NCBI GenBank assembly: GCA_012295275.1
Contig: CM022671.1
Coordinates: forward strand, 5,280,565 to 5,341,564
DNA length: 61,000 nucleotides
Source: Chrysomallon squamiferum
Taxonomy: Eukaryota; Mollusca; Gastropoda; Neomphalida; Peltospiridae
Reading direction: 5' to 3'
This document shows positions 14,111 through 27,869 of the stretch, piece by piece. The notes below the pieces were generated by a model. It saw only the letters and a list, made by a program, of their open reading frames with translations, did not search any database and was not told the origin of the DNA. The translations under genes were made by a program, and so were the position numbers. The number at the start of each line of letters is the position of its first letter. Positions within the stretch are counted from its first letter, which is position 1.

Positions 14111-16132
14111 AAAATGCACCGTTACACTTGAAAGACCAGCCAACCATGCATGATCTGACTCCACAGAATAGAATTATCCGATTCAATGAATGGAGTTATC
14201 TGATTCAGTGATTTTAAACCAGTGTTTCCCCCAGGCTGCTACTCAGTACTTGTAACTCACTGTAATCCTTCATAATCAAAAACATCACTGCATGCCTCAT
14301 TGTACCTAAATAGTAAACACATTTAAAATGCACTGTCTGTGTAGACTTTTCTAGAAGTAACACATCCAGGTGATGTCAGGTGAATGATGAATGAATGGTT
14401 TAACACCGTCTCATCATACATGACAGCCATTATTTCATGACTTATTCTTTGTTGTTAGCATCAGCAGATCTTGTTTTATACTCATTGCAACATGTCATCA
14501 AATTCCACAAATCTTAAATAGGGCTATGTCTGGATTGGTATAAAAAGCTTCAGCTGGGAGAACACTGCTCTGTTATTGAAAGTTCTAACCAACTTCATTT
14601 ATTTAGTTGAAAACATTCTACCCTTTGATAAATACCCTTTGGAGCTCTGGAAGGATTTGGAAAAAAATTCTACCCTCGGATAAACCAGTATTAGAGGTAG
14701 TGGTTGGAATGAGACAAGCCAAATAAGCTCAGCGAAGAAGATTGATCCTGTAACCTATCAACTGCCAGACTCCCACTAATCACTGAAATGTTATTTTTAT
14801 TTAGGTGAAATGTGGATAGTGATTGTATCAACAGCTGGACAAAACTATTTGCTACAGTGGATTGATTTTTTAACATCTGCAGCAACACCAGTATGTCTGA
14901 GGGAACAGATGCAGGAAGAAACAGCCCTCTGCAGACAAAATGTCCATCCAGACGTTTTCCTAATGAAACAACTGTCAAATCCATGTGTTAGAGAAAACTA
15001 ATAGTTGTCAGTGTGTCTGCTGTCTGCTAATGATGGCTGCTGGGTATAACCTTACTTGGAACTAATGTTTCTAACAAGGTAGCCTATGTTAAAGTCAATA
15101 TAAACAGAAGGATGGGAGGGAAAGAAATGGAGACAGGCGAAAGAAGATAGAATTATTGCAAATGTACAAGACCATCATGCCCTCTCCTGAACAGGAGTCC
15201 CACAACAAATGTGCCTATACCTCATATTTATTTTGTTTTATTTAAAAAACAACAACAAAAAAATCAAAAAAATATGTTATTGCATCATCATGAAACAAAT
15301 TCCTTTTTAAGATAAACACCTTTTTTTTCCCAACAATAATGATCTGACCAATTAACTGTTCTTACACTTCTGTGTAATCAGAAAAATATTAAACGTATCA
15401 AATTGCTGTTTATCAGATAACCTTGAAATGACATTGATAAGAAAGTCACCCCAAGTACTGTTTTTTTTTTTTCAAAAGAATTATCCAGGAACACTTTATT
15501 TTGTGCATGTACTTTAAATTGGCGCCTGAGGCTAAGGTTGTTGAGTCTTGCAAACAGCTCCAGTGAGCTCGCCTTTGATAATATGATGTAAAACTGGCAT
15601 TAAATGAGTCTACAAGAGCCTGATAATTAGTTTAGTGCTTTGAGGTGAATGGAGGAATTTACTGTTTTGGAAGTGATGTTATGATCTAAAACGGTGTCTA
15701 TTTCCATTTCCTTTCCTAAAACCCCAAAGTTTCTTTTATTCTCAACCCTTCCCAATATCTTTGCTTTCCCATCTCACCCCAAATTCACTCCTCAATCCTG
15801 TTGTTTTAAAACTGTGTAGTTATATGTGATGTTGAAATTACTTGTTTTGGATAAGTATCTGTTGGGAAACTTGGATTATTTGACAAAAATATAAACATCT
15901 GATGTAAGTATATATGAACCTAAATTGAGAAATTTTTTAGTCTAAAGCAAAAAGCCTGACAACTCGAAACTATGTAGCTTTATTTAGAACAGATAAGATG
16001 AAATGGGTTTTCAGAGATTAAGAAGATTAGATGTTTTAAGAGACATCTTCAAACAAGTCCAGAGATTTTAAAGAAATTAATACAATTATAGAAAATAGGA
16101 TGAACCAAAGATACCAGCTTAAACATAAATAC

Positions 16133-16135
16133 AAA

Positions 16136-16192
<57 letters not shown>
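16133..16192. repeat. (TAA)n microsatellite
   Basis: An almost uninterrupted trinucleotide tract of about 19 units. Confidence 0.95.
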
Positions 16193-16689
16193 TTAACTAT
16201 CCATTATTTAATTCAACCTAACATTTTACATTTTAAATAAAAGAATAAAAAAAATAAACAATGAAAAAGTAATCAAAAGAATTTCTATTTAAAAATAATC
16301 AATTATTTTTATTTTTAGATAATGTAAAATATTATAATCATATATGCAGATCTATATATCTATTCCAACCACCTCATGGAAACAAAACATAACAAAAACT
16401 GACTAACATGCAATCAACATGCATTAAACATTCAACACTATCTACCCACTGCCCAGCAGGGAAAAAACAACATCCCCAATCACAACCTGGCACACAACAT
16501 CAATTGTGTTGAACAAACAAAATCTTGTCAGTACCAACATTTCTGGCGTGGTTATAATTGTATTTATTGATTATATGTTAAATCTTTGTCACATTTAGCT
16601 GTGACGAGTTGTATGCGTACACTGGCCATAAGGAAGGAAAGAAAAAAAAGAAAAAAAAAAAAAGGGGAAAAAATATGTTAACTGGATGG

Positions 16690-16900
16690 ATTCAGAGAGT
16701 TTCACTGATTGGTCAATTATGACCTCCGCATGGTGGCATCAAGGTCATGTGGCCGTCATGTGATTGATAGGAAATTAATCGCCTTAGTAATGGGACAATT
16801 ATAATGGAGAATGAGAGAGAAGAAAGCCGAAGGGAAAACTGTCAAAATGAACTCCATCAGGTCTAATTGGATTATAAATAAAAGTTGTTTTCAGCTGTAT
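16690..16900. promoter_or_regulatory. Candidate cis-regulatory element
   Basis: About 200 bp of non-repetitive sequence stands out from the AT-rich surroundings. It carries TCAAGGTCATG (extended nuclear-receptor half-site), ATTGGTCAATTATGAC, GATTGATAGGAAATTAATC, GGACAATTATAATGG and TCTAATTGGATTATAAAT, so homeodomain-type cores are dense. It is not open in any frame beyond short lengths. The call rests on motif density and composition only. Confidence 0.3.
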
Positions 16901-19176
16901 GAACCCAGAGTGAAATTGATGTACTTTTCACATATTTGATGGTGTGGGGGTTTTTTGTGTTATTTTTTAGATATTTAAAAAAAAATGTATTTCCCAAATT
17001 CATTTTGAAGATCTGGAAGTTGAAACAAAGCATAAAATAAAATCCATTAATTTTAAGGCAGTTGGACTGATGCTGAAAATTTCTATTTTATCAAATCATC
17101 CTTTTCAATTTTTCCTTCTTTTTTTATAATTTTTATTTGAAACAAACCATGAAATGGAATTCACACAGCTTGACAGATACTGATAATTTAACTTTTATGA
17201 AGTTGAATTAGATTTCATTTTGATTTTGAAAATGATTTTTTGTTCTCTATCTTCTTCTTCTTCTTATTATTATTATTGAGTGGTTAATTTTACCTAAATT
17301 AACAAAACCCCTCTTTGTTATGCTGACATTAAGTGTAATATAATAACTGTCATATTGCTGCTACTATTATTATTATTACTGTTTCTACTACTACAATTCC
17401 CCCATACTACTATTACCACCACTGATACAATTACTACTACTACCATCGTCATCAACACAACAGCTGCTATCACCACCACCATCAAAACAAGAACTAACAC
17501 TACCACCACTACTACTACTACTACTCATACATTCTACTGCTCTTATAACTAAGGTACCTGTACAAGAATTAACACCTGACACAGGATTTAAATTAGACTG
17601 ACAAGAGGTTATGCAACATCTCCAATCTGTGACCTGCAAGAGCATCAGTCTACTCTGACAAATGACCTGCGTTATCAAGACAAGGTCTCTCATCACAGTT
17701 TACACAACTCTTAAGATATTAAAAATTTATCTCCCTTTGATGTAACAAACACTGTTATCTGGCACTCTCATCCACAAAGTCACCATGACAATGGATAATA
17801 AATGTCACCAATCTGACCTGGCTTTTAATGGCAGCCATTTTGGTGTTTTCATCATGCATTTGTGTATAACAAAGACAATTTGTGACTCATCTGTGAATAA
17901 ACCTGATTAACTCACTAAAGTAATTATTGTGAAAATGTTAAACTAGTTTAATAAATTATTTTTCATATGAAAATGATTAATACCGAGAATCTTAATATGA
18001 TGACACAACTTTCAATCGACATTGTTATGGAATCAAAAGTGCTGAGAAATTAAACCATTTCAAATAAAAGAGGAATATTAAACTATAGTGTTTTCATGGC
18101 TTTTCTATATAGGTCACAAATGTATTGACCTATTGCTCTGACGATGTATAATGTAAATAATATATAACATCAATTAATTTGCAACCAGCCATACTGCCAT
18201 TCTGACCATGCATTAGTGTACAACATAAATAATTTAATACTGATTTAGTTGCTGTTTTCACTGTGTTTAACTCTGCAATAACATCACTATGAATGTATTT
18301 TTCCAATAATCATTTTTATTCTTTATATAATTTTAATTTTTTTTTTTTTTTAAATTTTTAAATCACAAAAAGTATATAAATAAAAAAACAAAAGTTTGTG
18401 TATATGTGTGCATGTGTGTGTATCTGTGTGTAAATGTTTTACTCCTACTGAGGTAGTTCACTTGCACGTATACAAAACGTATCTACACATTTTTTATTTT
18501 TTAAAGAACACATCAAAATTCACACATATCATTATCTTAACTTTAACACCAACTTTTTGACATAGCAAGAAAATTTGACAACATCAATTAGCAGAACCTG
18601 TCAGATACAAAACTTATTCCACTGTTCACCAACACAAACCTAATCAGACATGAACTTGCTGTATGAATGTACATTTCACATAGATACACAAAGAATCCCA
18701 TTGATTTTGTATCACACATGGTGGCAAGGTCGAGAAAGATCAGGAAATGCCTTAATGCCACATACAACCAAGTGCATTCACCTAATCCAAAATCAATATC
18801 GCACTGTAAACATATAAATATCACATTGTGTAGCACATATATTTACATATAAATATCTATGCTTATCTTGCATATTTTTCAGTCGCGCTGCAGTTCAGAA
18901 TATTTCAGAGCAAATATCTCACATCAAATGGGTTGTAAGCTCAGTCCTCCTTGATATAAATATTTACATTAGGCAGTTTTTCGGAGATGATGATAAATGC
19001 ATTCATGAATAATGGGAAGGTGTACATAATATATTACTTACTGCTAAGTTAAATAACTATACCTTGTAGAGGCAGGAGCTCTTTTATTTCATTTTATTAT
19101 CATTATACAAAAACCATGTTTTACAATAATATTCATATACACACACACCCACCCCCGCATACATACCCATACCCAC

Positions 19177-19179
<3 letters not shown>

Positions 19180-19273
<94 letters not shown>
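19180..19273. repeat. (CA)n microsatellite, about 47 units
   Basis: A long pure CA tract, preceded by imperfect ACAC/CCCA sequence from about 19138. The His/Thr and Cys/Val frames across it are repeat artefacts. Confidence 0.95.
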
Positions 19274-19275
<2 letters not shown>

Positions 19276-20670
19276 TATTTATAACAACCACTTTCACAAG
19301 TAATAAATCTGGCATCGTTTTAGAGCACATATACAAATGCAATCAGGCACACAAAAATTCCATACAATAAAATTTACTGAACCATAATTTAGTGAAATAA
19401 AATTAAAAAACAAAAACATTCCTCAGTTATCAAGTCTTTCTCACCACAGGATCTCTCCTGGGCTTCCCCAATTACTGCCCCCTGATAGGGTTTAACTATT
19501 TTATTAAGGATTTATTAACCTTTGTTTAAATTCCCTAAAGTGACCCCATTAAAGAAAAAGTACAAAAGGAAAAAAATAATTAATTTTCATTTAGGTTTCA
19601 TTTGATGCTAAAATTGACCCAACTGTTTGGAATCAATATAATGTTCACGCAAATGTCAGGGTTTGTGTAACAAGCTCATAAACATCTGTTAAAAGTCACA
19701 AAACTGAATATAATAACAGTACATAAAGCAGCCTATGGATCAGTGGTTAGTGTGTTAGTGGTTGATGGGTCGGTAACAGGATCTATCCGTGTCAGTGGAT
19801 ATGTTTGGCTATTTCATATTCGAATATTGTTTTGTATTTGTTATATAAATCACTGATTAATTTTTATTAATTAATAAATAATAATTATTAGCAGTAGTAG
19901 TAGTAGTAATAGCAGCAGCAGCAGCAGCAGTAGTGTGTAAAATTTTGTTATTACAAATATCAGGCTTTGAATAATTGTTTGTTTTTAACAAAATAACATC
20001 TGACTCGGAAAACTGCCTTTTGATGTGTACTTTTATCAGCCATCACCTAATAACTTTTATTCATGTTTTCCCATACATCACAGCACAAACCTATGAACTT
20101 TGATAAACCAAACAATGACAAGTGGAAAGAGCTGAATGAGAAAGACTGATTCTACAAGCTCTCCATGTCGTAACCGAGTGCTTAACATACATACTATAGT
20201 ACAAAACTATTGTAGCTTTTTAGGTGTGTAAAAATTTGATACTAACATGACAAAGCAAATCCAGAAAAACCCGAGAAGTTGAAGACACAAATATCTTTTG
20301 TGTCCTTTTCTTTCCTTTTATTACTTAAGTAACAAAAAGGGGAAAATTAACCCCTCAAACAAAAACAACAAAAAAAAAAAAAAATACAACAAAAAAAACA
20401 ACCTCATGAACATTTTAATCAATATAAAAACTGGAAAAAAGACAACAAAAGATAAATAAATCTGAATGATATCATTTGTGTTGTATTTTAAAATATTTAA
20501 TGCATGACCCAATAAACTGAAGAAGAAATAACTGATTGCCAAAAATATAATTAAATAATAATAATAATCAAAAAAGAAAGAAAAAAATTACACACACACA
20601 CACACACACACACATGCTATTAAATTTTGTTCAAAGTGTTTATTAGGAAATTATGTTAGAAAATTAGTTT
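19274..20670. other. Non-coding; dispersed-repeat fragments
   Basis: No gene is seen. At 19433-19475 the words TTTCTCACCACAGGATCTC and GGGCTTCCCC resemble a segment near 40100-40135, which suggests copies of one dispersed element. At about 19735-19790 there is a tRNA-like A-box region (ATCAGTGGTTAGTG), consistent with a worn SINE head. A short (AGC)n tract lies near 19911-19931. Confidence 0.4.
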
Positions 20671-20677
20671 ATTAATA

Positions 20678-20830
20678 AAATTAAATTAAAATAAAATTAA
20701 AATAAAATAAAATAAAATAAAATAAAATAAAATAAAATAAAATAAAATAAAATAAAATAAAATAAAATAAAATAAAATAAAATAAAATAAAATTAAATTA
20801 AATTAAATTAAATTAAATTAAAATAAATTA
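20678..20830. repeat. (AAAAT)n pentanucleotide microsatellite
   Basis: About 28 pentamer units of TAAAA, flanked on both sides by the one-base variant AAATT. The shift from AAAAT to AATTA units at the 3' end suggests replication slippage followed by point mutation. Confidence 0.95.
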
Positions 20831-21366
20831 ATATATAAATAAATAAATAATTAAATCTTAAAACAATTAGAAGTTTTTGGTGTATGAAGCAACAATCTAT
20901 ACTCTGTAATTCTAAAACTGCAAGCCAATCTTCTCTGTATTCTGACTCCACAAGTGAAAGCTCAAAAATAAACAAATCTTCTGGGATGATTAAATGAGAT
21001 GCTGTCCCAATCAATACTCAATCAGATAAAAGCAATATTGACAACAAAACGAGGTCTTGCCTGAATTCATCAGAATAGAGTTATCTGTGCATGCAATACT
21101 CTCTAATAAAGAAACACAAATGTAACATCATGTACTAATACAAAAATATATAAATGAAAATCAATAAAAAAAAAAAAAAAAAAAAACATAAATAAAGGAG
21201 GCAAAGAGAGAAAATCAGGTTTGAAACTGATACACAAACTCATTCAGATTATTCAGAGCCAATGTCAGATCCTTGATACTGCTCAAGAAATAAATAAGAT
21301 GTAGAAGCTTGATACCAATGTAAGAATGAAAGATGGGGTAAACAGATAAGAGAAAAGAAAATGAAG

Positions 21367-21368
21367 AT

Positions 21369-21461
<93 letters not shown>

Positions 21462-21478
21462 AGAAAGAGAGAGAGAGA
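21367..21478. repeat. (AG)n microsatellite
   Basis: An AG tract with AA and GAAG interruptions at both ends. It is responsible for the Leu/Ser-rich 191-codon minus-strand open frame that spans it. Confidence 0.95.
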
Positions 21479-21666
21479 AAATCGGGCAAATTTAATAATG
21501 AAAAGATTGTTCAGGTAGTAAGTAAGAATGTAGCAGTTAAGTAAGAAAGATATAGGAAAAGAAAAAAAAAAGAGAGAAGAAGAAAGTAATGAAGCAAGAG
21601 AATATAGCCTGAAAGTTTTTAAGAAAGACAGGGAGAGTGAAAGGGTGGCAAATATCACTAAGTTCC

Positions 21667-21700
<34 letters not shown>

Positions 21701-22877
21701 TAATCTATACATGCAAAACTCTTTAACAAAGAAAACATCACAAGAGGTCACAGAGAAACAGAGTAATAAAGTTCCAAATCTTTCTCCCACTTCTGTTTAA
21801 CAATGACCTTGTGTTTCTGTCCAAGAAATCTTCTCTAGCTGAAAACAACAAACATCAGTAACAGCCTCAAAAATCAATATAAAGATGAAAAAAAATGGTT
21901 CTCCAAAATGGTTAACTGTGACATGGAACATTTACATAAATGAGTACAGTTTGGATAATTAGTTACCTCTGGATCAACATTTCATAAACACAAGTAACTG
22001 TCAGTGAAACAAGTCTTTTTCTTTTAAATTTATTTCTACAAATTAATTACAGTAACCTTCTTAATACACTGAAATAAAATTAATTAAATAGGTATCTTTG
22101 GTTTGGTTTCAGATATATATATGTATATATATATAAATATATTATTATTATATAACCCATTAAATATACTGTGTGCAATTGCTTATTTGTAAGCATGCAC
22201 ACACACACACACTAGCATGAACCATTACATTTCTTCCACTTTTTCAGCAGCAAGAACAACTATTTTTCATTACATTTTCTTTCCTTTTTTCATAGCATTC
22301 ACAAATCAACAAGATTTAATGCTGAATGACTGCCAAGGACTTGCTGTATCTCACAAACAACTCTTCCCTTCCTTTACTATCAACATAAAAACACCTACAC
22401 AGATTCTTAACAAAATATCTGGCAGCCATATCTGTCCTTCGAAACATGCACAAATATTTTTATTTCTTTATTTTTATACTACTGCTACTATTACTGTTAC
22501 TGCTACTACTATTACTACTTGTTATTATACTGATTATTATTATTATCATTATTGTCATCATCATCATCATCAACATCATCATCATCATCATAATCATTAT
22601 CCCTCTTCTTCTTCTTATTATTATTATTATACAAATGGTTGTAGACTGAATAATATACAGAGGAGGTAAATGAATTAATCTTCCTCTATCACTGAAGGTG
22701 GTTTCCCATTCCAGTCAAGACTGACTTGTGTATAAAAGGTTATGGTATGTGCGTTCCTGTACAATCCTCATTATAGGTAACACATTTGGTAGCTTCAGTG
22801 AATTTTCAGTCTCATTAAACAAAAATTTATGAATTTAATAATCAAAAATAAAAAAAAAAAAAAAAAATTTATAACTG

Positions 22878-22908
<31 letters not shown>

Positions 22909-24322
22909 CTGGAATATTTCTCATTCCAGCTACTGTTCTTTGTCAGGTTTATTAAAGTTTTGATGCATGAATTTGGGAAGATGTGTTTATATAATATACA
23001 ATCCAGTGATTGATGAATAGCCACTGAAACAACAACTGAACCTTTTTTATTTTTTTATTTTTTATTTTATTTTTCAAGTAAAAAAGAAAAGTATTTTTTA
23101 ATCATTATCATGTGAGTAAAGGAATAAACAACTAAATGAATAAATATTTAACAATTAGTATTTCAGTTAATTGATGTATGAATAAAAAAAACAAAAGACC
23201 CCCAAAACAATATGGTTTAAAATCTGACAGTAATAGTCATAATAATCTACAATAACACCACTTTGACAACAAAAACCAACCCATAGTGTCTTTAAAAGAT
23301 ACAAAAATATTTTTAAAAAATTAAAAATTAAAATTTTAAAAAAAATCAAATCTGAATGATTTAACCTTAACAAAAAGAGCTAATAAATATTAAAATATGC
23401 TGGGAGTGCTGACAAAAACTCACTTGCACCAAGATGACACACTGACAAATCAACTAGAATGTTCCTCAGTTGTTTTTTTCAACGGCCACATTTATCACTA
23501 CATGGTACCAAAGGCCAGCAATTCCAAATTCTGTCTGTCATTATAAGAAAATGCTTGCAGCAATGTGCAGCCTGTTTAATGCCAGTATCTGATTTAATGG
23601 TTCAAGGAAAGTGTTTCTTGTAAATGCCCGACACCCTTTGATGTCAGACTATGTAGCTTAAGGGAGAAATAAGTAAAAAAATGCTTTGGTTTTTCTTTTT
23701 ATATTTTGTTTTTGTGATGTAACTGCTTTGAATGCAATGAAGTAATTCATCTTTCCTGATTAAAAAAACAACAAAAAAAAAAAACCAAAACAACAATAAT
23801 AATAATAATAACAATAAATAAATAAACTACAATAAATAAAACAAAACTTAAAAAAAAAAAAGAAGTAAAAAAAGCCTCTTAGTTTTGGTTTATATAATTC
23901 AGATAAATATTCAGAATTATCTAGCCAATATTATATAAATAATCCATGAAACATTTTACAGAATTCATTACACAAACGATATTCTGTTAATGTGACTTTG
24001 AAACGTGCTTGTAGAATATTTTTTTAAAATATATAATCTTTTAAAAGTTCATACCACTTAACATGAGAAAATAAACAAACAGAAATTTTGTCAACTTCTA
24101 AACAGCGTTAATATTTTCTTTCTTTTTTTTTTCAATAAAGAATGAAAGTGAAGCTAACAAGCTGAAAAGAAATATTTGTGCTAAAATGGATATATGCATA
24201 ACTACATGTTTTTATGTGCATGTGTATGTACTGTTAGAATGTCTGTGTATATATATATAAGTAAAAAGAGTCATGAATAACTACATCAACTCATACACAA
24301 GAAACATTTGTACCACAGGAAT

Positions 24323-24358
<36 letters not shown>

Positions 24359-24698
24359 GAAAAAATGACTAATAAACAATATCACATCTAACATTAACAT
24401 GTTTAGAAATTACAAAAACTAACATTTCAAAAGAAACAAAGATCTGGAAATATTCTGGCCAACAAAATTATCTTTAAATAAATATTTATTATTCTAACTA
24501 GAGATATCACTTATTCTCACTAAACATTATTTGTCAAACACGATAATAATGACAGCCATTTTCATAATATTAATGTGTATGACAAAACGAAAGGACAGGA
24601 CCCACCAATTATCAAAACAAACCATCATGTACCTTTTCGGACGTTCACCTTTGTTATTAGAATGGCCTTTTCCAGCTAGATTATTATTCTTCTTTTCC

Positions 24699-24733
<35 letters not shown>

Positions 24734-25349
24734 CAAACTTTATAGATAATAGCCACTTGTATATTTTCATAGAAGAAAGGAAATATATGATGAGAAAAAA
24801 AAAAATGTATGTAGTAAGCAAAGCAGTCCATTTTTTAGTTTTATATACAGCTATAGATTTATTTGTGGGGTTTTAAATTAAAGGCAAATGGGGAGAAATA
24901 TATGGGAAGGAATGTAGAAAGAAACTGGGAAAAGGAAGGGTAAAAAAAAGACAAATATATTTTTTTTTATTAAAATTAAATTGAAATAGTTTAACAGACA
25001 AAACACTTTTGGTTTTTAATTGATATTTATAAATATTTAATTATTTTATTTATTTTAACACAGCTTATTATTAGCCAACATTTATTTATTTATTATTTTT
25101 TGTTAATAGAAAAACAATTTTTTGCAACTGCTAATAAATAAATAAATAAATTAATAAATAAATAAAAATAAAAAATAAATAAATAAAAAATAAAAACAAT
25201 AAAATTTTAAAAAATAAACAAAAATTATTTTCCAATAGTTTGAAGCCAATATAAATACAAGGACATGCACTCAAATTATCAGGGTTCACGTTTTTCACAA
25301 ACAAGCACATTTTATTGAAGTACACCAGTATATTGGGGAGGGGGGGAGG

Positions 25350-25660
25350 AATAATGTTTGGTCAGTGAACCTTGAAAATATTTGACCTTCAGTTCACCTG
25401 GGCAACTGGCAACATGCTTGAGTGAATAAAAACAGCACCCTGTCTCCCCACAGTGTGACACCTTGGTGATATATCTGCCATCTTTGTCACTTGTCTTAAA
25501 GGGGCGGTTGTCCAATCATCCAACAATGGAGTGGTCACCACACTCAAGGGGAGATAATTCACGAGAACAATGGCTGATCATGGGGGCGCTGGATTGTCAT
25601 TACAGCTGACAGTAAATGCTTTGTTTGTGAATTCTCAATCCATGTCTTAACAAGATAGTG
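25350..25660. promoter_or_regulatory. Candidate cis-regulatory element
   Basis: This 300-bp island has near-normal base composition inside AT-rich repeats. It contains TGACCTT (nuclear-receptor half-site), CCAATCATCC (Pbx/Meis-like), CAACAATGG (Sox-like) and ACAGCTGACAG (E-box). No splice-bounded coding frame is evident. It may equally be a fragment of an unrecognised repeat. Confidence 0.25.
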
Positions 25661-25802
25661 AGATGAGGTGTTGTATGTGTTAGGGGGAAAAAAAGAAAAA
25701 AAAAAAAAAGAAAAGTGAGAGAGAAAAGAAGTCTAAGTTAAATGATACATCTATGATGATGAAAGAAAAAAAATAACTCCAGTCATTTAGAAATAGAATT
25801 TG

Positions 25803-25851
<49 letters not shown>

Positions 25852-25894
25852 TAACAACAATAATAATAATTGCAGCAACAAGAGCAGCAGCAGC

Positions 25895-25936
<42 letters not shown>
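25803..25936. repeat. Compound trinucleotide repeat (AAT)n-(CAG)n-(TAG)n
   Basis: Three trinucleotide arrays follow one another, with short AAC interruptions. On the minus strand this gives false poly-Leu and poly-Tyr frames. Confidence 0.95.
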
Positions 25937-25937
<1 letters not shown>

Positions 25938-27683
25938 ATATATAATTGTATATATATTCATATTCATTCTTAAAGCAATCAAAAATTAAAAACCCATTTA
26001 ACATAAACTTTAGTTTTAAATTAAAGATAAATTACAAAAATAAATCAGTAGACATATTAATTTATATTTTTTCCATAACCAAAAAAATATTCTTTGTTAG
26101 AAATTAGAATATCCACCCCATTTATCTAAATTTCCTTCTTCACAACAACAACAACAATAAATTAAAAAAAGAGATAAATTTTATCAATCTTCTTCAATAC
26201 AAAATAATTAAATTCTGCCTAAAATAATCTGGTGTATGATAATCAAAGATTATCTGATTATAGAAACTAGCAGATAGCATCAACACCACAACTTAACAGG
26301 CATAAAAGTAATAAATAAATAAATAAAACTTTTAAAAATTAAAATTAAAATTAAAATTATAGGAAGAAGAAGAAACAGACTGGAAACAAAAAATGGCTAA
26401 ATGTCTGGGTTTTTTGTTGGTTTTTTAAATTATTCTTATGCATGTTAAATCCAGATTGATAAAAGCAACTCCATTAATGTTTTTGAGAAAAAATGATGTG
26501 CAGGTGTGAGGTTTAAATTCTTTTTACTTGAAGACAAAAATGTCAAACAAATTTTAATTTTGACTCAAGTGAGATAAATTTGCAGTAGAAAAGTTTGCCA
26601 AAACATCGAGTAAAATTACATGTGAAAAAAGAAAATGATACAACAATTTTATACAGTTATATAAAATAAAATAAAAATAAAAACAGAATTAAATAAAATA
26701 AAAATAATAATTATTCAAATAGTTTAGAATGAAAAAGAAAAGATAAAGAAATTAAATAAAAACAGATTACAACTGATAATTTTGTATCCGTTTGTGCTAA
26801 TTTTAGAATATGAACTTTTGTATTCATGATACAACACAAACATAATTAAATTATATTTTAAAAATATGTAATAAATAATAATAATAACTTCAGATTACTC
26901 CAGTTTGCAAAAGAGTACATTATCATTAGTCACTATTTCAACTTTTAAATTTAGTAACAAGATATTTCCCAGCAAATATCTCTAAACAAAAATAACAAAA
27001 AAAAGTTTTAAAAAAAAAAGTAAACAAAGAAGAAAAAAGAAAGAAAATGATTATGAAAATAAAAATTCAAACAAATCTATACATTGCACTTGCATTTAAA
27101 ATTTAAAGGCTTTATTCATTCAATTTAAGAGGCTAGCATTTATAAATAAAATGAAATAAAATAAAATAAATAATGAAGCATAATATTTATTTATATATAT
27201 TCTGTTATAACTGCAAAATTATTTTATATACAAAGATGTTTTCTCTGGTGGATTTTTCAGCTTCTATATTTATCTATACATTTTCCAGGCAGAACACATA
27301 TATAAAATCATTCTGATGCGGCGATAATGCAGCATTAATGATGTCACTGATTATATTTATAGCTGTTTTGTTAATTTTTTTAGGAATACCAAACACAACG
27401 GCCCAGAACTAGACACAGATGTTATATTCCCACATAATTAATGACCACTTAACTTTCAATCAATCAATTACATTCAATTCCACAAACAAGCCTTCGAAAA
27501 TATGTAAACGTCGGCAAACTACAAAAGACATTTTCTTACAATTAACACGTTTTCACTGACACCGGAAATAACCTTGTTCATGGATTACTTTTATATTTTT
27601 TTATTTTAATTTACGACAGGACAGTTGAAACAACTGATGAAATGAAATGGATATTACAGCATTGTGCCGTTGAAAATTCTTAC

Positions 27684-27830
27684 CTGCAAACCAAATCAGG
27701 TGTGTTAATTAGGTTCAGTATCCCGGCCCCGGAAAGTTCCTTTGATCATGCCAGACGATTTCTCCGGCTCAAATTATAAGCCATGTGACCAATATGGCTA
27801 TTCTGTTTACCTCCCTTCCCTAACATGCTT
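27684..27830 (-). other. Candidate untranslated 5' exon with consensus splice donor
   Basis: Reading the minus strand, TTTGCAG|GTAAGA places an ideal 5' splice site at 27683/27684. The upstream 150 bp is of unusually high complexity for this region, with CGGCCCCGG-type words. No long coding frame runs into the donor; the only ATG-started frame seen is about 15 codons. If real, this would be a non-coding first exon of a gene extending leftwards, making part of the left gene-free region an intron. A chance match is quite possible. Confidence 0.2.
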
Positions 27831-27869
27831 TCAATGATGAATAGTCGAAATCATTATACTCAGTGCAGG

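Larger units (their letters stand above)
14110..19170. other. Non-coding with regulatory-looking islands; no gene seen
   Basis: No gene is recognised. Three intervals are of clearly higher complexity: about 15480-15660 (CCTTTGATAA, a TCF/LEF-like word), 16690-16900 (TCAAGGTCA nuclear-receptor extended half-site, several TAAT/ATTA homeodomain cores) and 17740-17900 (ACAATGG, TTTTAATGG). A (TAA)n tract fills 16133-16192. The open frames at 14691-15001 on both strands have no recognisable domain. Confidence 0.5.
20831..27600. other. Non-coding, AT-rich; no gene seen
   Basis: Simple repeats dominate: (AG)n at 21367-21478, (TAA)n near 21668-21700, mixed trinucleotides near 22480-22630, A runs near 22850-22906, a T run near 24703-24733, TTTA/TAAA tracts near 25080-25200 and (AAT)n-(CAG)n-(TAG)n at 25803-25936. 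The interval 25350-25660 is of normal complexity. Its minus-strand open frame (25312-25515) has no recognised domain. Confidence 0.6.

Noticed and set aside
14691-15001. Coding exon on either strand (63 or 97 codons)
   Set aside because: There is no recognisable domain, no matching splice sites and no neighbouring exons.
21215-21790. 191-codon minus-strand open frame
   Set aside because: Most of it translates an AG dinucleotide tract as Leu-Ser repeats. There is no domain and no splice context.
25312-25515. 67-codon minus-strand frame
   Set aside because: No domain is recognised. The interval is better described as a complex non-coding island.
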